The translations under genes and the position numbers were made by a program. From Gordius sp. MW1 (Eukaryota > Nematomorpha > Gordioida > Gordea > Gordiidae): a stretch of DNA of 64,000 nt. Below, one piece after another: positions 24,852 to 37,257 of the stretch; position 1 is the stretch's first letter, and every line of letters starts with the position of its first letter. The notes beneath the pieces are model-generated. The model ran no database searches and was not told the DNA's origin. It worked only from the letters and a program-made list of their open reading frames with translations. The stretch lies in the NCBI GenBank assembly GCA_964036665.1, contig OZ038533.1, positions 9,260,413 through 9,324,412 of the forward strand. The letters run 5' to 3'.

Positions 24852-25598
24852 ATTTATTTTCATGCTCTTTCACATAGAATTGAAAAAAATAAATATTTTT
24901 ACCTCAAAATTTTTCACATCTTTTTCTTTGAACCGTATTCATCCGATGAAAGTTGTCGTTTTCAGACGTGGTTTCTATGATCCCAAGTAAAAATTTATCA
25001 GAATCTGAAAACTATTACTTTGAAATCATGATCGCATAGAGCTATTATCAAAAATTAAGCACTCACGTTGCGATACAACAAACTAATCGCAACAAACGTT
25101 GTCTATTGTCAAAATGATAGTTCTCGCAGCTTAAAACCTCTTTTCGGAAGTCAATCGAGGATAATAGGATTCTCAAATTGGCTTACTTTTATATATTTTT
25201 TCATGCTCTTTCACATAGAATCGAAAAAAATAAATATTTTTACCTCAAAATTTTTCACATATTTTTCTTTCAACCGTATGCATCCGATGAAAGTTGTCGT
25301 TTTCAGACGTGGTTTCGATGATAAAAAGTAAAAATTTATCAGAATCAGAAAACTATTACTTTGAAATCATGATCGCATAGTGCATTTTCCAAAATTAAGC
25401 ACTCACGTTGCGATACAACAAACTAATCGCAACAATAAAACGCTGTCTTTTGTCAAAATGATAGTTCTCGCAGCTTAAAACCTCTTTTCGGAAGTCAATC
25501 GAGGATAATAGGATTCTCAAATTATCTTACTTTTATATATTTTTCATGCTCTTTCACATAGAATCGAAAAAAATAAATATTTTTACCTCAAAATTTTT
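24822..25598 (+). repeat. Duplicated segment, copy 2 (offset 3,093 bp)
   Basis: This is the second copy of 21729-22505. Its left part (about 24762-25180) also matches about 25791-26209 at an offset of 1,029 bp (three monomers), sharing AAGTCATCGGAGG, TTATATTTATTTTC and AGAGCTATTATC. It therefore belongs to two nested duplications. Confidence 0.75.
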
Positions 25599-25921
25599 CA
25601 TATATTTTTCTTTCAACCGTATGCATCCCATGAAAGTTGTCGTTGTCAGATGTGGTTTCCATGATAAAAAGTAAAAATTTATCAGAATCAGAAAACTATA
25701 ACTTTGAAATCATGATCGCATAATGCATTTTTGAAAAATTAAGCACTCACGTTGCGATACAACAAACTAATCGCAACAATAAAACGTTGTCTTTTGTCAA
25801 AATGATAGTTCTCGCAGCTTAAAACCTATTTTCGGAAGTCATCGGAGGATTATAGGATTCTCAAATTGGCTTACTTTTATATTTATTTTCATGCTCTTTC
25901 ACATAGAATTGAAAAAAATAA
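25599..25921 (+). repeat. Satellite between duplicated segments
   Basis: This is one monomer equivalent made of a J-like right part (CATATAT, CATCCCATG, GTTGTCAGATG, TTTCCATGAT, CATAATGC) and the left part of an H-like unit (CTATTTTCGG, AAGTCATCGGAGG). It has a private AACTATAACTTTG near 25695. No other content is visible. Confidence 0.7.
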
Positions 25922-27433
25922 ATATTTTTACCTCAAAATTTTTCACATCTTTTTCTTTGAACCGTATTCATCCGATGAAAGTTGTCGTTTTCAGACGTGG
26001 TTTCTATGATCCCAAGTAAAAATTTATCAGAATCTGAAAACTATTACTTTGAAATCATGATCGCATAGAGCTATTATCAAAAATTAAGCACTCACGTTGC
26101 GATACAACAAACTAATCGCAACAAACGTTGTCTATTGTCAAAATGATAGTTCTCGCAGCTTAAAACCTCTTTTCGGAAGTCAATCGAGGATAATAGGATT
26201 CTCAAATTTGCTTACTTTTATATATTTTTTCATGCTCTTTCACATAGAATCGAAAAAAATAAATATTTTTACCTCAAAATTTTTCACATATTTTTCTTTC
26301 AACCGTATGCATCCGATGAAAGTTGTCGTTTTCAGACGTGGTTGCGATGATAAAAAGTAAAAATTTATCAGAATCAGAAAACTATTACTTTGAAATCATG
26401 ATCGCATAGTGTATTTTTGAAAAATAAAGCACTCACGTTGCGATACAACAAACTAATCGCAACAAACGTTGTCTATTGTCAAAATGATAGTTCTCGCAGC
26501 TTAAAACCTCTTTTCGGAAGTCAATCGAGGATAATAGGATTCTCAAATTGGCTTACTTTTATATATTTTTTCATGCTCTTTCACATAGAATCGAAAAAAA
26601 TAAATATTTTTACCTCAAAATTTTTCACATATTTTTCTTTCAACCGTATGCATCCGATGAAAGTTGTCGTTTTCAGACGTGGTTGCGATGATAAAAAGTA
26701 AAAATTTATCAGAATCAGAAAACTATTACTTTGAAATCATGATCGCATAGTGTATTTTTGAAAAATTAAGCACTCACGTTGCGATACAACAAACTAATCG
26801 CAACAATAAAACGTTGTCTTTTGTCAAAATGATAGTTCTCGCAGCTTAAAACCTCTTTTCGGAAGTCAATCGAGGATAATAGGATTCTCAAATTGGATTA
26901 CTTTTATATATTTTTTTACGCTCTTTCACATAGAATCGAAAAAAATAAATATTTTTACCTCAAAATTTTTCATATATTTTTCTTTCAACCGTATGCATCC
27001 CATGAAAGTTGTCGTTGTCAGATGTGGTTTCCATGATAAAAAGTAAAAATTTATCAGAATCAGAAAACTATTACTTTGAAATCATGATCGCATAATGCAT
27101 TTTTGAAAAATTAAGCACTCACGTTGCGATACAACAAACTAATCGCAACAATAAAACGTTGTCTTTTGTCAAAATGATAGTTCTCGCAGCTTAAAACCTC
27201 TTTTCGGAAGTCAATCGAGGATAATAGGATTCTCAAATTGGCTTACTTTTATATATTTTTTCATGCTCTTTCACATAGAATCGAAAAAAATAAATATTTT
27301 TACCTCAAAATTTTTCACATATTTTTATTTCAACCGTATGCATCCGATGTCGTTTTCAGACGTGGTTTCGATGATAAAAAGTAAAAATTTATCAGAATCA
27401 GAAAACTATTACTTTGAAATCATGATCGCATAG
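25922..27433 (+). repeat. Duplicated segment, copy 1 (offset 2,396 bp)
   Basis: This segment matches 28318-29829. Shared tags include CACATCTTTTTC, AGAGCTATTATC, TTGTCTATTGTC, AAATTTGCTT, GGTTGCGATG in two successive units, GAAAAATAAAGC and the 7-bp loss CCGATGTCGTTTTC. One difference is TTCATCCGATG here versus TTCATAAGATG in the other copy near 28365. The match stops on the right where this copy reads AGTGTATTTTTGAAAAATAAAG and the other AGTGCATTTTTG. Confidence 0.8.
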
Positions 27434-28317
27434 TGTATTTTTGAAAAATAAAGCACTCACGTTGCGATACAACAAACTAATCGCAACAAACGTTGTCTAT
27501 TGTCAAAATGATAGTTCTCGCAGCTTAAAACCTCTTTTCGGAAGTCAATCGAGGATAATAGGATTCTCAAATTGGCTTACTTTTATATATTTTTTCATGC
27601 TCTTTCACATAGAACCGAAAAAAATAAATATTTTTACCTCAAAATTTTTCACATATTTTTCTTTCAACCGTATGCATCCGATGAAAGTTGTCGTTTTCAG
27701 ACGTGGTTTCGATGATAAAAAGTAAAAATTTATCAGAATCAGAAAACTATTACTTTGAAATCATGATCGCATAGTGTATTTTTGAAAAATTAAGCACTCA
27801 CGTTGCGATACAACAAACTAATCGCAACAATAAAACGTTGTCTTTTGTCAAAATGATAGTTCTCGCAGCTTAAAACCTCTTTTCGGAAGTTGATCGAGGA
27901 TAATAGGATTCTCAAATTGGCTTACTTTTATATATTTTTTTACGCTCTTTCACATAGAATCGAAAAAAATAAATATTTTTACCTCAAAATTTTTCATATA
28001 TTTTTCTTTCAACCGTATGCATCCCATGAAAGTTGTCGTTGTCAGATGTGGTTTCCATGATAAAAAGTAAAAATTTATCAGAATCAGAAAACTATTACTT
28101 TGATATCATGATCGCATAGTGCATTTTTGAAAAATTAAGCACTCACGTTGCGATACAACAAACTAATCGCAACAATAAAACGTTGTCTTTTGTCAAAATG
28201 ATAGTTCTCGCAGCTTAAAACCTCTTTTCGGAAGTCAATCGAGGATAATAGGATTCTCAAATTGGCTTACTTTTATATATTTTTTCATGCTCTTTCACAT
28301 AGAATCGAAAAAAATAA
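27434..28317 (+). repeat. Satellite linking the 2,396-bp copies
   Basis: Units start near 27505, 27852 and 28196. The first has a private ACATAGAACCG (about 27613) shared only with 32083, 4,470 bp (13 monomers) away. Both are followed by a J unit with AAGTTGATCG and GATATCATGATCGCATAG. This links the zone to 32.0-32.7 kb. Confidence 0.7.
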
Positions 28318-29829
28318 ATATTTTTACCTCAAAATTTTTCACATCTTTTTCTTTGAACCGTATTCATAAGATGAAAGTTGTCGTTTTCAGACGTGGTTTC
28401 TATGATCCCAAGTAAAAATTTATCAGAATCTGAAAACTATTACTTTGAAATCATGATCGCATAGAGCTATTATCAAAAATTAAGCACTCACGTTGCGATA
28501 CAACAAACTAATCGCAACAAACGTTGTCTATTGTCAAAATGATAGTTCTCGCAGCTTAAAACCTCTTTTCGGAAGTCAATCGAGGATAATAGGATTCTCA
28601 AATTTGCTTACTTTTATATATTTTTTCATGCTCTTTCACATAGAATCGAAAAAAATAAATATTTTTACCTCAAAATTTTTCACATATTTTTCTTTCAACC
28701 GTATGCATCCGATGAAAGTTGTCGTTTTCAGACGTGGTTGCGATGATAAAAAGTAAAAATTTATCAGAATCAGAAAACTATTACTTTGAAATCATGATCG
28801 CATAGTGTATTTTTGAAAAATAAAGCACTCACGTTGCGATACAACAAACTAATCGCAACAAACGTTGTCTATTGTCAAAATGATAGTTCTCGCAGCTTAA
28901 AACCTCTTTTCGGAAGTCAATCGAGGATAATAGGATTCTCAAATTGGCTTACTTTTATATATTTTTTCATGCTCTTTCACATAGAATCGAAAAAAATAAA
29001 TATTTTTACCTCAAAATTTTTCACATATTTTTCTTTCAACCGTATGCATCCGATGAAAGTTGTCGTTTTCAGACGTGGTTGCGATGATAAAAAGTAAAAA
29101 TTTATCAGAATCAGAAAACTATTACTTTGAAATCATGATCGCATAGTGTATTTTTGAAAAATTAAGCACTCACGTTGCGATACAACAAACTAATCGCAAC
29201 AATAAAACGTTGTCTTTTGTCAAAATGATAGTTCTCGCAGCTTAAAACCTCTTTTCGGAAGTCAATCGAGGATAATAGGATTCTCAAATTGGATTACTTT
29301 TATATATTTTTTTACGCTCTTTCACATAGAATCGAAAAAAATAAATATTTTTACCTCAAAATTTTTCATATATTTTTCTTTCAACCGTATGCATCCCATG
29401 AAAGTTGTCGTTGTCAGATGTGGTTTCCATGATAAAAAGTAAAAATTTATCAGAATCAGAAAACTATTACTTTGAAATCATGATCGCATAATGCATTTTT
29501 GAAAAATTAAGCACTCACGTTGCGATACAACAAACTAATCGCAACAATAAAACGTTGTCTTTTGTCAAAATGATAGTTCTCGCAGCTTAAAACCTCTTTT
29601 CGGAAGTCAATCGAGGATAATAGGATTCTCAAATTGGCTTACTTTTATATATTTTTTCATGCTCTTTCACATAGAATCGAAAAAAATAAATATTTTTACC
29701 TCAAAATTTTTCACATATTTTTATTTCAACCGTATGCATCCGATGTCGTTTTCAGACGTGGTTTCGATGATAAAAAGTAAAAATTTATCAGAATCAGAAA
29801 ACTATTACTTTGAAATCATGATCGCATAG
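28318..29829 (+). repeat. Duplicated segment, copy 2 (offset 2,396 bp)
   Basis: This is the second copy of 25922-27433. Its right part from 28973 also belongs to the 6,516-bp-offset block shared with 22457-24851, so about 860 bp exists in at least three near-identical copies (about 22.5-23.3, 26.6-27.4 and 29.0-29.8 kb). Confidence 0.8.
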
Positions 29830-31367
29830 TGCATTTTTGAAAAATTAAGCACTCACGTTGCGATACAACAAACTAATCGCAACAATAAAACGTTGTCTTT
29901 TGTCAAAATGATAGTTCTCGCAGCTTATAACCTATTTTCGGAAGTCAATCGAGGATTATAGGATTCTCAAATTGGCTTACTTTTATATATTTTTTCATGC
30001 TCTTTCACATAGAATTGAAAAAAATAAATATTTTTACCTCAAAATTTTTCACATATTTTTCTTTGAACCGTATTCATCCGATGAAAGTTGTCGTTTTCAG
30101 ACGTGGTTTCTATGATCCCAAGTAAAAATTTATCAGAATCTGAAAACTATTACTTTGAAATCATGATCGCATAGAGCCATTTTCAAAAATTAAGCACTCA
30201 CGTTGCGATACAACAAACTAATCGCAACAATAAAACGTTGTCTTTTATCAAAATGATAGTTCTCGCAGCTTAAACCCTCTTTTCGGAAGTCCATCGAGGA
30301 TAATAGGATTCTCAAATTGGCATACTTTTATATATTTTTTTCATGCTCTTTCACATAGAATTGAAAAAAATAAATATTTTTACCTCAAAATTTTTCACAT
30401 ATTTTTCTTTGAACCGTATTCATCCGATGAAAGTTGTCGTTTTCAGACGTGGTTTCTATGATCCCAAGTAAAAATTTATCAGAATCTGTAAACTATTACT
30501 TTGAAATCATGATCGCATATTGCATTTTTGAAAAATTAAGCACTCACGTTGCGATACAACAAACTAATCGCAACAATAAAACGTTGTCTTTTGTCAAAAT
30601 GATAGTTCTCGCAGCTTAAAACCTCTTTTCGGAAGTCAATCGAGGATAATAGAATTCTCAAATTGACTTACTTTTATATATTTTTTTACGCTCTTTCACA
30701 TATAATCGAAAAAAATAAATATTTTTACCTTAAAATTTTTCACATATTTTTCTTTCAACCGTATGCATCCGATGAAATTTGTCGTTTTCAGACGTGGTTT
30801 CGATGATAAAAAGAAAAAATTTATCAGAAGCAAAAAACTATTACTTTGAAATCATGATCGCATAGTGCATTTTTGAAAAATTAAGCACTCACGTTGCGAT
30901 ACAACAAACTAATCGCAACAATAAAACGTTGTCTTTTGTCAAAATGATAGTTCTCGCAGCTTAAAACCTCTTTTCGGAAGTCAATCGAGGATAATAGGAT
31001 TCTCAAATTGGCTTACTTTTATATATTTTTTTATGCTCTTTCACATAGAATCGAAAAAAATAAATATTTTTACCTCAAAATTTTTCACATATTTTTCTTT
31101 CAACCGTATGCATCCGATGAAAGTTGTCGTTTTCAGACGTGGTTTCGATGATAAAAAGTAAAAATTTATCAGAATCAGAAAACTATTACTTTGAAATCAT
31201 GATCGCATAGTGCATTTTTGAAAAATTAAGCACTCACGTTGCGATACAACAAACTAATCGCAACAATAAAACGTTGTATTTTGTCAAAATGATAGTTCTC
31301 GCAGCTTAAAACCTATTTTCGGAAGTCATCGGAGGATTATAGGATTCTCAAATTGGCTTACTTTTAT
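29830..31367 (+). repeat. Right part of 6,516-bp-offset block, copy 2
   Basis: This continues the copy of 22457-24851 that began at 28973. It contains H, D, E (GAATTC at 30652) and A-type units and ends with the TTGTATTTTG and AAGTCATCGGAGG tags. Private changes are GCTTATAACC near 29925, GGCATACTTT near 30320 and CTGTAAAC near 30486. Confidence 0.8.
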
Positions 31368-33759
31368 ATATTTTTTCATGCTCTTTCACATAGAATCAAA
31401 AAAAATAAATATTTTTACCTCAAAATTTTTTACATATTTTTCTTTCAACCGTATGCATCCGATGAAATTTGTCGTTTTCAGACGTGGTTTCGATGATAAA
31501 AAGAAAAAATTTATCAGAAGCAAAAAACTATTACTTTGAAATCATGATCGCATAGTGCATTTTTGAAAAATTAAGCACTCACGTTGCGATACAACAAACT
31601 AATCGCAACAATAAAACGTTGTCTTTTGTCAAAATGATAGTTCTCGCAGCTTAAAACCTCTTTTCGGAAGTCAATCGAGGATAATAGGATTCTCAAATTG
31701 GCTTACTTTTATATATTTTTTTATGCTCTTTCACATAGAATCGAAAAAAATAAATATTTTTACCTCAAAATTTTTCACATATTTTTCTTTCAACCGTATG
31801 CATCCGATGAAAGTTGTCGTTTTCAGACGTGGTTTCGATGATAAAAAGTAAAAATTTATCAGAATCAGAAAACTATTACTTTGAAATCATGATCGCATAG
31901 TGCATTTTCAAAAATTAAGCACTCACGTTGCGATACAACAAACTAATCGCAACAATCAAACGTTGTCTTTTGTCAAAATGATAGTTCTCGCAGCTTAAAA
32001 CCTCTTTTCGGAAGTCAATCGAGGATAATAGGATTCTCAAATTATCTTACTTTTATATATTTTTTCATGCTCTTTCACATAGAACCGAAAAAAATGAATA
32101 TTTTTACCTCAAAATTTTTCACATATTTTTCTTTCAACCGTATGCATCCGATGAAAGTTGTCGTTTTCAGACGTGGTTTCGATGATAAAAAGTAAAAATT
32201 TATCAGAATCAGAAAACTATTACTTTGAAATCATGATCGCATAGTGTATTTTTGAAAAATTAAGCACTCACGTTGCGATACAACAAACTAATCGCAACAA
32301 TAAAACGTTGTCTTTTGTCAAAATGATAGTTCTCGCAGCTTAAAACCTCTTTTCGGAAGTTGATCGAGGATAATAGGATTCTCAAATTGGCTTACTTTTA
32401 TATATTTTTTTACGCTCTTTCACATAGAATCGAAAAAAATATATATTTTTACCTCAAAATTTTTCATATATTTTTCTTTCAACCGTATGCATCCCATGAA
32501 AGTTGTCGTTGTCAGATGTGGTTTCCATGATAAAAAGTAAAAATTTATCAGAATCAGAAAACTATTACTTTGATATCATGATCGCATAGTGCATTTTTGA
32601 AAAATTAAGCACTCACGTTGCGATACAACAAACTAATCGCAACAATAAAACGTTGTCTTTTGTCAAAATGATAGTTCTCGCAGCTTAAAACCTCTTTTCG
32701 GAAGTCAATCGAGGATAATAGGATTCTCAAATTGGCTTACTTTTATATATTTTTTCATGCTCTTTCACATAGAATCAAAAAAAATAAATATTTTTACCTC
32801 AAAATTTTTTACATATTTTTCTTTCAACCGTATGCATCCGATGAAAGTTGTCGTTTTCAGACGTGGTTTCGATGATAAAAAGTAAAAATTTATCAGAATC
32901 AGAAAACTATTACTTTGAAATCATGATCGCATAGTGCATTTTTGAAAAATTAAGCACTCACGTTGCCATACAACAAACTAATCGCAACAATAAAACGTTG
33001 TCTTTTATCAAAATGATAGTTCTCGCAGCTTAAACCCTCTTTTCGGAAGTCCATCGAGGATAATAGGATTCTAAAATTGGCTTATTATATATTTTTTTCA
33101 TGCTCTTTCACATAGAATTGAAAAAAATAAATATTTTTACCTCAAAATTTTTCACATATTTTTCTTTGAACCGTATTCATCCGATGAAAGTTGTCGTTTT
33201 CAGACGTGGTTTCTATGATCCCAAGTGAAAATTTATCAGAATCTGAAAACTATTACTTTGAAATCATGATCGCATATTGCATTTTGAAAAATTAAGCACT
33301 CACGTTGCGATACAACAAACTAATCGCAACAATAAAACGTTGTCTTTTGTCAAAATGATAGTTCTCGCAGCTTAAAACCTCTTTTCGGAAGTCAATCGAG
33401 GATAATAGAATTCTCAAATTGACTTACTTTTATATATTTTTTTACGCTCTTTCACATATAATCGAAAAAAATAAATATTTTTACCTTAAAATTTTTCACA
33501 TATTTTTCTTTCAACCGTATGCATCCGATGAAATTTGTCGTTTTCAGACGTGGTTTCGATGATAAAAAGAAAAAATTTATCAGAAGCAAAAAACTATTAC
33601 TTTGAAATCATGATCGCATAGTGCATTTTTGAAAAATTAAGCACTCACGTTGCGATACAACAAACTAATCGCAACAATAAAACGTTGTCTTTTGTCAAAA
33701 TGATAGTTCTCGCAGCTTAAAACCTCTTTTCGGAAGTCAATCGAGGATAATAGGATTCT
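31368..33759 (+). repeat. Mixed HOR remnants with D-E units
   Basis: The first unit begins H-like (CTATTTTCGG, CATCGGAGG), then changes to ATCAAAAAAAAT with TTTTTTACAT, and ends as type E (AAATTTGTCG, AGAAGCAAAAAAC), a three-way chimaera in one monomer. It is followed by A'' (AATCAAACG near 31956, the last such copy in the window), an I' unit with ACATAGAACCG and AAATGAATATT, J, a K' unit with ATCAAAAAAAAT near 32775, then D and E (GAATTC at 33408). The D unit has a deletion and a substitution near 33070-33090 (TCTAAAATTGG, GCTTATTATATATT). Confidence 0.7.
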
Positions 33760-36700
33760 CAAATTGGCTTACTTTTATATATTTTTTTATGCTCTTTCAC
33801 ATAGAATCGAAAAAAATAAATATTTTTACCTCAAAATTTTTCACATATTTTTTTTTCAACCGTATGCATCCGATGAAAGTTGTCGTTTTCAGACGTGGTT
33901 TCGATGATAAAAAGTAAAAATTTATCAGAATCAGAAAACTATTACTTTGAAATCATGATCGCATAGTGCATTTTTGAAAAATTAAGCACTCACGTTGCGA
34001 TACAACAAACTAATCGCAACAATAAAACGTTGTCTTTTGTCAAAATGATAGTTCTCGCAGCTTAAAACCTCTTTTCGGAAGTTGATCGAGGATAATAGGA
34101 TTCTCAAATTGGCTTACTTTTATATATTTTTTTACGCTCTTTCACATAGAATCGAAAAAAATAAATATTTTTACCTCAAAATTTTTCACATATTTTTCTT
34201 TCAACCGTATGCATCCGATGAAAGTTGTCGTTTTCACACGTGGTTTCGATGATAAAAAGTAAAAATTTATCAGAATCAGAAAACTATTACTTTGAAATCA
34301 TGATCGCATAGTGCATTTTTGAAAAATTAAGCACTCACGTTGCGATACAACAAACTAATCGCAACAATAAAACGTTGTCTTTTGTCAAAATGTTAGTTCT
34401 CGCAGCTTAAAACCTCTTTTCGGAAGTCAATCGAGGATAATAGGATTCTCAAATTGGCTTACTCTTATATATTTTTTCATGCTCTTTCACATAGAATTGA
34501 AAAAAATAAATATTTTTACCTCAAAATTTTTCACATATTTTTCTTTGAACCGTATTCATCCGATGAAAGTTGTCGTTTTCAGACGTGGTTTCGATGATAA
34601 AAAGTAAAAATTTATTAGAATCTGAAAACTATTACTTTGAAATCATGATCGCATAGAGCCATTTTCAAAAATTAAGCACTCACGTTGCGATACAACAAAC
34701 TAATCGCAACAATAAAACGTTGTCTTTTGTCAAAATGATAGTTCTCGCAGCTTAAAACCTCTTTTCGGAAGTCAATCGAGGATAATAGGATTCTCAAATT
34801 GGCTTACTTTTATATATTTTTTCATGCTCTTTCACATAGAATTGAAAAAAATAAATATTTTTACCTCAAAATTTTTCACATATTTTTCTTTCAACCGTAT
34901 GCATCCGATGAAAGTTGTCGTTTTCAGACGTGGTTTCGATGATAAAAAGTAAAAATTTATCAGAATCAGAAAACTATTACTTTGAAATCATGATCGCATA
35001 GTGTATTTTTGAAAAATTAAGCACTCACGTTGCGATACAACAAACTAATCGCAACAATAAAACGTTGTCTTTTGTCAAAATGATAGTTCTCGCAGCTTAA
35101 AACCTCTTTTCGGAAGTTGATCGAGGATAATAGGATTCTCAAATTGGCTTACTTTTATATATTTTTTTACGCTCTTTCACATAGAATCGAAAAAAATAAA
35201 TATTTTTACCTCAAATTTTTTCACATATTTTTCTTTCAACCGTATGCATCCGATGAAAGTTGTCGTTTTCAGACGTGGTTTCGATGATAAAAAGTAAAAA
35301 TTTATCAGAATCAGAAAACTATTACTTTGAAATCATGATCGCATAGTGCATTTTCAAAAATTAAGCACTCACGTTGCGATACAACAAACTAATCGCAACA
35401 ATAAAACGTTGTCTTTTGTCAAAATGATAGTTCTCGCAGCTTAAAACCTCTTTTCGGAAGTCAATCGAGGATAATAGGATTCTCAAATTATCTTACTTTT
35501 ATATATTTTTCATGCTCTTTCACATAGAATCGAAAAAAATAAATATTTTTACCTCAAAATTTTTCACATATTTTTCTTTCAACCGTATGCATCCGATGAA
35601 AGATGTCGTTTTCAGACGTGGTTGCGATGATAAAAAGTAAAAATTTATCAGAATCAGAAAACTATTACTTTGAAATCATGATCGCATAGTGTATTTTTGA
35701 AAATTAAGCACTCACGTTGCGATACAACAAACTAATCGCAACAATAAAACGTTGTCTTTTGTCAAAATGATAGTTCTCGCAGCTTAAAACCTCTTTTCGG
35801 AAGTCAATCGAGGATAATAGGATTCTCAAATTGGATTACTTTTATATATTTTTTTACGCTCTTTCACATAGAATCGAAAAAAATAAATATTTTTACCTCA
35901 AAATTTTTCATATATTTTTCTTTCAACCGTACGCATCCCATGAAAGTTGTCGTTGTCAGATGTGGTTTCCATGATAAAAAGTAAAAATTTATCAGAATCA
36001 GAAAACTATTACTTTGAAATCATGATCGCATAACGCATTTTTGAAAAATTAAGCACTCACGTTGCGATACAACAAACTAATCGCAACAATAAAACGTTGT
36101 CTTTTGTCAAAATGATAGTTCTCGCAGCTTAAAACCTATTTTCGGAAGTCAATCGAGGATAATAGGATTCTCAAATTGGCTTACTTTTATATATATTTTC
36201 ATGCTCTTTCACATAGAATCGAAAAAAATAAATATTTTTACCTCAAAGTTTTTCACATATTTTTCTTTCAACCGTATGCATCCGATGAAAGTTGTCGTTT
36301 TCAGACGTGGTTTCGATGATAAAAAGTAAAAATTTATCAGAATCAGAAAACTATTACTTTGAAATCATGATCGCATAGTGCATTTTTGAAAAATTAAGCA
36401 CTCACGTTGCGATACAACAAACTAATCGCAACAATAAAACGTTGTCTTTTGTCAAAATGATAGTTCTCGCAGCTTAAAACCTCTTTTCGGAAGTCAATCG
36501 AGGATAATAGGATTCTCAAATTCGCTTACTTTTATATGTTTTTTTATGCTCTTTTACATAGCATCAAAAAAATAAAATATTTTTACCTCAAAATTTTTCA
36601 CATATTTTTCTTTCAACCGTATGCATCCGATGAAAGTTGTCGTTTTCAGACGTGGTTTCGATGATAAAAAGTAAAAATTTATCAGAATCAGAAAACTATT

Positions 36701-37257
36701 ACTTTGAAATCATGATCGCATAGTGCATTTTCAAAAATTAAGCACTCACGTTGCGATACAACAAACTAATCGCAACAATAAAACGTTGTCTTTTGTCAAA
36801 ATGATAGTTCTCGCAGCTTAAAACCTCTTTTCGGAAGTCAATCGAGGATAATAGGATTCTCAAATTCGCTTACTTTTATATATTTTTTCATGCTCTTTCA
36901 CATAGAATTGAAAAAAATAAATATTTTTACCTCAAAATTTTTCACATATTTTTCTTTCAACCGTATGCATCCGATGAAAGTTGTCGTTTTCAGACGTGGT
37001 TTCGATGATAAAAAGTAAAAATTTATCAGAATCAGAAAACTATTACTTTGAAATCATGATCGCATAGTGCATTTTTGAAAAATTAAGCACTCACGTTGCG
37101 ATACAACAAACTAATCGCAACAATAAAACGTTGTCTTTTGTCAAAATGATAGTTCTCGCAGCTTAAAACCTCTTTTCGGAAGTCAATCGAGGATAATAGG
37201 ATTCTCAAATTCGCTTACTTTTATATATTTTTTCATGCTCTTTCACATAGAATCGAA
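33760..37257 (+). repeat. Mixed monomer domain without a clear HOR
   Basis: About ten units. They include the first clear haplotype chimaera, with TTTGAACC and GTATTCAT followed by CGATGATAAAAAG (about 34548-34608). Others are a GGTTGCGATG unit with GAAAGATGTCG near 35600, a J unit with CATAACGC near 36031, TATATATATTTTC near 36190, CTCAAAGTTTTT near 36243, and TATGTTTTTTTATG with ATAGCATCAAAAAAATAAAAT near 36536-36577. The last two tags link this zone to 57.8-59.6 kb. No other content is visible. Confidence 0.65.
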
